DNA of 64,000 nucleotides, from positions 434,001 through 498,000 of the forward strand of contig MU839099.1 in assembly GCA_030685235.1 (NCBI GenBank). The letters run 5' to 3'. A program made the position numbers and the translations under genes. Source of the DNA: Copromyces sp. CBS 386.78. Its lineage: Eukaryota; Ascomycota; Sordariomycetes; Sordariales; Sordariaceae. The notes beneath the pieces are model-generated. The model had not been told where the DNA came from. It did not search any database and was given only the letters and a program-made list of their open reading frames with translations. Within the stretch, counting starts at the first letter, position 1. Every line of letters begins with the position of its first letter. Positions 57,952-64,000 of this stretch are shown here, one piece after another.

Positions 57952-60230
57952 GGTGGGCTATTCGTAGGACTGGGCTGAGTCTGAGTTGTTGTCGTGTTGG
58001 GCTGGTGTAATAGGTTACGAATTCCTCGAACTGCTTTGCGAGTAACCAGTTGTACGGTTCGGCGCTGGTGGCGGAGAGTGAGATGTAGATGCGTTTAACT
58101 TCGCGATGTCATCCGCGTGTTTGGTCGCACTGCGCTCGGGTGTAGTTGTTTGAGATCGAGTGGTTATGCCCGATTGCCCGTCGATTTGGGAATGGCTTCC
58201 TCTTTGTGATGACGACACTAATCGATGTTGGCGCAAAGTATCGTGAAGAGGCAAGTCTCGATGGTTTGTCGTATGGTATGTGTTCCAAGATGTTGTCTAA
58301 AGTTAAAACGTACCTATGCGAATGTCAGGATGCGATTGACGCTCAGGGAAGGTACCTGTCAATCACAAAGCTACCACAGCCATGATTGAAGGTGGCCGGA
58401 TCACAGCCCGCGATGTCCACTGCCAAGGACCCTGAGCTGATTTGTTGTTAGTAGGGTTTCTTGCGATGCTGTTAGAGCCCGCCATCTTGAAGCTCAATAA
58501 AGCTGTTCAGCTTTTTCGAAAGCCAATGAACTGTTGTTTCAGATCCCAAAAATCATGTTAACTCATGGCAACTTTTCTTGAGGGTTTATTTCGCCATATT
58601 CAACTTGAATTAGAGTACAATCATTGATCGTCGAAGTTGTGCACTAACAGAATTAGAGGGCAGCTTCAGCGCCACAGCAACTGGAGTCCCCCTTGCGCTG
58701 AGCTTCCGGGGGCCCCGGCCCCGCACCGCCCGGTCCGCAACGCATCCACTCTCCTAGGAACCTCAACGGCCCCGGAACCCCGAAATTCCAGATAGCATCG
58801 TGGCTCTTCTCACTCTGGATTGTTCAGTGAAGATTCCCTCAATCCGTCAATATCCGGTTTGCATGCCTATCGACCTACGGCGTAGAGTAGCGGAGAATGA
58901 TGGCATCTTGTGGTCGTTCTTTCTGTAATTGCGAGTGTCTACCACAGGGGCAACCCACTCACCCAGCAGCCGTCTTGACTACTCCTTCCCAGTCTGACTG
59001 ACCTGTACATAATTGCTCAACATCCACTCATCGAGGTAAGGTAGTGGCCATGGGCATGGTGAGTAGCTCTTGCCTTGGTCTTTCTGACGGGGAAATTCTT
59101 CTCACCACCCGGCGACACTGGTCAGCACCCAGTCAAACCGACCGCACCATCCGTTTACTCGACGCGCGCTTCATGTTTCTTCGGTCAATGACCGCGAGCA
59201 TCTTCCGCCAATACCTCTTGCTCTCTGCCTCCAGTTTATACATCGCTTTCACCTTCACCGCCCGGTAACATTCCTTCATCCAGGCCTCATATAGCCTGGC
59301 TTATCGGAATATGTCTCATGGGAGGACGGAGCCGGCCATGGCTCACATCATCACGACGACTTCGTCTATACCATGTGTGTGCGTAGGAAGTGATTCCTGT
59401 GGGTGAGCGACCAAGTTAAGAAAACGGAGATACGATACTACGCCCCAAGATGCCGATGTTTTCCACTGATCAACGCCACTGGGGTACACGAGGAAGGCGT
59501 CTAGGTCATGGCGACAGCCTCAAAGTCGGACTCTTGCTTCCTCGCTTTCTATCCAAGATCAGATACGTACGCTATCATCCAAAGGGCGGCCGCACTAAGA
59601 GTTACAGGAGATGCGCCGTGCCGTGCATCAAAGACATCTTGAAGCATGTCGTGAACTGTTGAGGTGGAGAGATACGGCTCTTGGCAAAGATTCGAAGAGG
59701 AGCACATGTAAGTAACTTACACGGCAGTCGAGTCGAGACTAGACTAACAAAACACTCTACGGTGTTCTCGCCAGAGGCTCAAGGTTGCTAGCGAACAGTC
59801 AACATGGCCACCGGCCTCTAAGGAACATGGCGGAAGAGTGTCAAGGCGAACAGCCATGCCCACCTTCCCGCATGGGCATTTCCAACCTCCTCGACATAAA
59901 CACCAAACCGACTTAGTGTACGACAAACATCCGCTGTGCACATCTGGTATCACGAGGAGGCCTGTGGAAGCTTGCATGGTACGACTTCTTAGAGGCAAAC
60001 ACATACGCCGGCATTCTAGCCTTGAACGGGAGTGTTTCTGACCTCAAGACACTGAACGTTATGGTGGACCGTAAGAAAACTCACCTCTGGACAAAGACGA
60101 TCCCGAAATCTTTATCAGTCGAGCTTTCAGACCTCAAAGTCAAGCTTATTCAAACTCCCAAGCCAGATCATCTCTGAACACTTCGTTTTCTCCACAGCGC
60201 GGATCAGTTACTTGAGATCCTCGCAGGGGG
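57952..60230. other. Divergent intergenic region
   Basis: About 2.3 kb between the kinase start (minus) and the first DUF3176 gene (plus). It should contain both promoters. Frames such as 58146-58385 and 59044-59268 are short and family-less. ATGGTGAGT near 59056 looks like a donor after a start codon, but no downstream exon is convincing. Confidence 0.55.
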
Positions 60231-62540
60231 ATGTTGTACCCAAACCAAGAGTCTCATATCGCGCCAATGCCACAATCTACACCTTCTCTTCAGGACGACT
60301 TCAAGAGGCCATGGAAAGATGGGGCTTTTGCTTCACATCCAACTCTGGGCAACAGTACCGACTCTCTTCATTGCAAAACGGCCAGAGAAGAGTCTGAACA
60401 AACCCACTCGCTCAATCATGAGACGGCGGTTGATATCAAGGGCGAATGCTCCGCCCAGGAAATTACTACCGGTCAATCAGGAAGGACTGAGCGGTGGCCC
60501 CTTTACGGCTGGGTCTCCGAGATTGTGGCCATCATCGTGTCTGCAGGAGTTACCGCTACGATACCCGTTGTTCTCGGCATCTATAATCACCGCCCCATTC
60601 CGCAACTCACTGGGACCATATCTATCAATGCAGTCATTGCCGTCCTCTCTACCGTCGCAAAGTCCTGTCTCCTGTACGCCATGTCTGCCGCTCTTGGACA
60701 GGCCAAATGGGACTGGTACCTCCGTGCTCAAAAGTCCAGGAAGCTCAACGACATGGAGACAATCGACCAAGCCAGTAGAGGACCACTCGGCGCCGCCAAG
60801 GTTCTGCTCAGCCAACATACAGTCCTGTCGCCGACCTCTGTAGGCGCACTCGTCGTCATTCTCTGTCTTCTTGTCGACCCTTTCACTCAACAGGTCGTGG
60901 GCTGGGCCGAAAGGCAGATCCTGGTGCCGTCTGAGGAAGTGTGGACACCCAAAGCAACTGTACCCTATTTCTGCCCATCGTGGTACGGCGACGGCCCAAA
61001 CGAGTGTAAATCGAGGTATTCTGACGCTGTCAGCGCTGGTGTCTGGGTTGAGCCGGAGGTATTCAAACTTGATGCCCATTGCCCTACCGGCGATTGCGAA
61101 TGGGAACCATTCGAAACGATTGAATTCTGCTTGGATAACGGGATTGTCGAGCCTTCGACCGCAAACTGCGACATCTCTTTCAACCAAACACATTTCGATC
61201 AAGGCTACAAGATCTACAATGGAACTCAAGGAGAGGCCAGTATGGCGTGGTCTAAGCCTTGCGATTTATTCCCGGGTGTCTGGAATTACTCCGAGCCAGA
61301 GAGATTCACGTATTGGGGCAGTAACTGGGGCTCCACGTTCACCAGCATAGGATCAGTCAAGGTGGTTCAGAGTGGCTTCAGGATGGACCCTTATAACTTG
61401 ACCTATTACAACTCAACTCCTGTGCCATACCTATTCGTTAGGTTCCCAGCCGAGATTATCACATGGCTGCCATACTCGTACTGGACAACGGACGGGTTAG
61501 CAAACGCAGACGTGAACAATGTATCTGATGTTCACATACCGAGCCCACATTTGGTGATGGCTCGTACCCGCTTTTCTCTGGAGACATTCGAGGGAGGGGC
61601 TTTCACCCGAATTCCAGAGACGTTACGGCCAGAGATCACGGAGTGGTCAGCGCTATCTCTTTGCAAGGTTGAGAGAATGATGTCTGTCAAGAATGGGACG
61701 CTCCATTCGTCAACCATTACATCCACGCGCCTTCAACAGTCAAACCCTCTGCTCGGGGAAGCCGTGAACGTGGATTGTTGGGGTCCAGAGAACGTGAACC
61801 TAAGTAGCCCATCAATGGCGTGGCTTTCCGTACCCCCTCCGCCGCTCTCAGATCTACATCGATCTCCTTACAGGGCAGATCCTTCGACAGGCGCCTTCTG
61901 CTTGTTCAACGGGTACTTTGTGGACTACGAGCTCTATCCAAGAATCGCGTTTGTGTTGCGGTGGACCATAAGATATAACGCAACGGGACAACACGCTGAC
62001 GACCGTCTTGTCTACGATCACTGGGAACGAGACAACGGTGGCGGAAGCACTCACTTCATCGAGTTCTCTGATGTTCCTGATCGCATCAGTAAACGAGGGC
62101 TGGGCTCTGTCATGACCTCCATCACCGCTGCGCTCAACAACCTAACTCTGGCAACGAGCGACGACCGAGCGACAGGCAATTACGTCGTGCGTGAACGAGT
62201 CTTGGAAGTGCGCTGGCCATGGTTGGCACCACTCTTTCTGGTGGAGCTCCTGGGCATGGGTTATCTGCTCTTCATCATCTTTCGGCCCCGACCTGTCACG
62301 GTCGGAGGGGTGTGGAAGGACTCCATCCTTGCTGTCCTGTATCATGGCTTGGATAATGACACCAAATTTTCCCAAGGCCTTGAGCCGAGCGGCCTAGGAG
62401 AGATGAGAAAGGTGGCCCAGAGTATGGAGGTTCATCTCGAACATTCTAAGGGTGTCGATGTTCGAGTTGTCCTCGTTCAGGACATTGACGGTGGCATCAA
62501 CTGCTCTAGAGGGCTGGGGGGGGGGGGGGGGAATGACTGA
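60231..62540 (+). CDS. DUF3176 membrane protein
   Basis: A single-exon gene of 769 residues, function unknown. It shows the DUF3176 core: IPVVLGIYNHRPIPQL, LSTVAKSCLLYAMSAALGQAKWDWY and IDQASRGPLGAAKVLL at about residues 110-190. Membrane segments are predicted by eye at about 94-117, 131-153 and 203-217, with a last one at about 663-684 (LAPLFLVELLGMGYLLFIIF). The 440 residues between are Cys-, Trp- and Asn-X-Ser/Thr-rich, as expected for an extracytoplasmic glycosylated domain. The short tail ends Leu-Gly5-Asn-Asp because a 16-nt G run (62516-62531) sets the frame just before the stop. A one-base-shorter run would give a longer tail to 62580. The start ATG gives an N-tail of about 90 residues before the first membrane segment, similar to the partial paralog downstream. 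Confidence 0.92.
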   Translation: MLYPNQESHIAPMPQSTPSLQDDFKRPWKDGAFASHPTLGNSTDSLHCKTAREESEQTHSLNHETAVDIKGECSAQEITTGQSGRTERWPLYGWVSEIVAIIVSAGVTATIPVVLGIYNHRPIPQLTGTISINAVIAVLSTVAKSCLLYAMSAALGQAKWDWYLRAQKSRKLNDMETIDQASRGPLGAAKVLLSQHTVLSPTSVGALVVILCLLVDPFTQQVVGWAERQILVPSEEVWTPKATVPYFCPSWYGDGPNECKSRYSDAVSAGVWVEPEVFKLDAHCPTGDCEWEPFETIEFCLDNGIVEPSTANCDISFNQTHFDQGYKIYNGTQGEASMAWSKPCDLFPGVWNYSEPERFTYWGSNWGSTFTSIGSVKVVQSGFRMDPYNLTYYNSTPVPYLFVRFPAEIITWLPYSYWTTDGLANADVNNVSDVHIPSPHLVMARTRFSLETFEGGAFTRIPETLRPEITEWSALSLCKVERMMSVKNGTLHSSTITSTRLQQSNPLLGEAVNVDCWGPENVNLSSPSMAWLSVPPPPLSDLHRSPYRADPSTGAFCLFNGYFVDYELYPRIAFVLRWTIRYNATGQHADDRLVYDHWERDNGGGSTHFIEFSDVPDRISKRGLGSVMTSITAALNNLTLATSDDRATGNYVVRERVLEVRWPWLAPLFLVELLGMGYLLFIIFRPRPVTVGGVWKDSILAVLYHGLDNDTKFSQGLEPSGLGEMRKVAQSMEVHLEHSKGVDVRVVLVQDIDGGINCSRGLGGGGGND
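62516..62531. repeat. 16-nt poly(G) tract in coding sequence
   Basis: An uninterrupted run of sixteen G at the 3' end of the DUF3176 gene. It encodes the last base of a Leu codon and five Gly codons. Runs of this length are prone to polymerase slippage and to sequencing or assembly error, and here the length determines which stop codon is used. Confidence 0.9.
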
Positions 62541-63438
62541 GGACTTCATTAATCGCATATGGGAGCAGAGTGACAAATGATGTCGATCTAACTGATCAGA
62601 GAAGAAAGAGGCGGCGAATTCGTGCTGAGGATGGTGGTACGGCAGTTATGGTGTTATCATTTCTCCCTTTTCTCCCGCTGTGGTGCATATTCTCGTTTTA
62701 CTTTCTTATTTTCTCTTTCCCTTCATTTCCCCTCCCCTCTTTCGTTCTTCCTAGACGACTCCCTTCTCGGATTGAAATCGCTGGACGCTTGGGTGCTTTC
62801 TAGTTCTTGTCAGGGTATAATTAGTGGCCCCCTGGTGTTGGGGTAGCAGCAGAGCTCCTCCCACCAATGGGTACCTTCCAACCTGTTCAGGAAGGTATCA
62901 TGGCCATCTGTCTAGAAATCTCGTTCGGCTCTGAAGCAGCAGCTGATGAGTGGCAAGCCGAATTCGCTGTGGCAGTTGGTCGCCTATCTGGAGCTTTCCT
63001 TTCCAATACTTTCTTAGCGTTGGCAGGCATCCACCGTGTCAACCGACGTGCAGGACGTATCCGTTGTCAAAATACTACCAACGATATCCAAGATTTAAGT
63101 CTCCTTTCCGCATAAAGCTCCGTGAAAAGCGAGGACTATCAAGCTCCAAACACTATGCGCACAACCAACAACCACGCTGCAAAACAGCGTTTAAGATGGA
63201 CTGGGCCAATCGGGTGGATAATAAGGAAGGCGTTTTCGTATGGGGAACATTATCCCTGCAAAGTGCGGCGTTCCAGATTTGCGAACTGAAGAAAAGAGTC
63301 GATGCCTTGGTACAGCTGGAGGATATATCTACCAAACCCTCCTCTCGGTGTTGCAGCTGTAAAACATCTGGTTACTATCTTCTACCTAGGGACTACGCTA
63401 GGCTCTTGTATTATAGGCCTTGCTTAACGCCATTTAAG
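62541..63438. other. Region between the two DUF3176 genes
   Basis: About 0.9 kb with a pyrimidine-rich stretch (about 62660-62760). The frame of the downstream DUF3176 gene stays open back to about 62947, but its predicted residues there look non-coding. An earlier in-frame ATG lies at 63196. No separate gene is supported. Confidence 0.5.
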
Positions 63439-64000
63439 ATGTCGGAGATGGCGCAATCTCATACTCATTTCCTCGATTGTTCCACACGGCCACGATACTC
63501 GCCTCAGATTTCGAACTTGTCGTCGCAGGAATACCTTCCCATTGACATCACTGAAGAAGCTATCAATCTCAAATCGATGGGGCCGGATGAGTCTGAGGGA
63601 CCAACTCAGTCACTCCTCCACCAGTCGGCGGTCACAGAAATCAACGACAGTGACTCGTCCATCCTCAAAGAATGCAACACCAACGGCCACGGCGGCAGTG
63701 ACGATAGTGATCGCGACAGGTTTTCGAAAGATCTCTCAGAAACTTTCAAAGACTGGTTCACCAATAGCTGGTTTACCGAGATCCTGGCCCTTTTTATCTC
63801 TGTTGCCTGCGCTGTTGCCATACCTGCGGTGCTTGGTGTCTACAACCACAAACCGGTCCCAAAGCTATCATGGGATGTTTCGCTCAACGCCCTCGTTTCA
63901 GTCCTCTCCACCGTGGCCAAGTCCAGCCTGCTGTACGCCATATGTGCTGCCTTGGGACAGGACAAGTGGGACTGGTACGATACCAGTTCTCATGGCCTAC
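63439..64000 (+). CDS. DUF3176 membrane protein, second copy (cut by window end)
   Basis: The frame is open to the right edge. Its core (AIPAVLGVYNHKPVPKL, LSTVAKSSLLYAICAALGQ, DKWDWY) aligns with residues 111-163 of the gene at 60231, so the two are tandem paralogs in the same orientation, well diverged outside the core. About 110 residues of Ser/Asp-rich N-tail precede the first membrane segment. I chose the ATG at 63439 (MSEMAQSHTHF) because it gives an N-tail like that of the first copy; the ATG at 63196 would add 81 residues that look non-coding. The 3' part lies outside the window. Confidence 0.85.
   Translation, partial: MSEMAQSHTHFLDCSTRPRYSPQISNLSSQEYLPIDITEEAINLKSMGPDESEGPTQSLLHQSAVTEINDSDSSILKECNTNGHGGSDDSDRDRFSKDLSETFKDWFTNSWFTEILALFISVACAVAIPAVLGVYNHKPVPKLSWDVSLNALVSVLSTVAKSSLLYAICAALGQDKWDWYDTSSHGL

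Noticed and set aside
59044..59268. Small gene starting ATGGGCATG followed by a donor-like GTGAGT
   Set aside because: No downstream exon gives a coherent protein, and the unspliced frame has no family resemblance.
60477..61229. 250-codon minus-strand frame
   Set aside because: It is antisense to the DUF3176 gene, which has clear family motifs on the plus strand.

Overview
This window looks like nuclear DNA of a filamentous ascomycete, most likely Neurospora or a close Sordariaceae relative. The evidence is: short introns (mostly 54-92 bp, with two longer ones) carrying GTRNGY-type donors and CTAAC-like branch sites; fungal-specific protein families (Zn2Cys6 factor, DUF3176 membrane proteins, Env7-like kinase); and blocks of extremely A+T-rich, TpA-rich DNA whose differences between repeat copies are all transitions. 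That last pattern is the mark of repeat-induced point mutation (RIP). I saw no tRNA, 5S rRNA or CRISPR-like sequence.

Layout. 1-2351: no gene recognised. 2352-4456 (-): Zn2Cys6 transcription factor, probably the acriflavine-sensitivity regulator acr-2. 5557-11070 (+) and 22965-28501 (-): two heavily RIPped Copia-type LTR retrotransposons of one family in inverted orientation, each with recognisable LTRs and a perfect 5-bp target duplication (GGTAT; CATAG). The roughly 12 kb between them has no convincing gene but holds a 0.3-kb TA-flanked foldback element. 29409-32135 (+): SAM+PH domain protein. 35458-38331 (-): NOP14 ribosome-biogenesis factor, divergent from a small membrane-anchored fungal protein (38747-39781, +). 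40388-43044 (+): SF1 helicase of the Hcs1/IGHMBP2 type. 43865-46550: a third RIPped block of a different, unidentified element, interrupted by a 205-bp un-RIPped insert. 46551-52365: a long gene-free stretch with a second TA-flanked inverted-repeat element. 52366-55210 (+): a 928-residue low-complexity fungal protein. 56583-57951 (-): Env7/STK16-type kinase. 60231-62540 (+) and 63439-end (+): tandem DUF3176 membrane proteins, the second cut by the window edge.

The host genes are mostly housekeeping or regulatory: transcription control, polarity/signalling, small-subunit processing, nucleic-acid unwinding, a membrane-linked kinase. They do not form a functional cluster. The accessory content is the transposon layer and its RIP history. 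The least ordinary signals are the foldback element whose arms each keep an internal hairpin despite sequence change, the clean 205-bp insert inside a RIPped reading frame, and the 16-nt G tract that decides the C-terminus of a DUF3176 protein.
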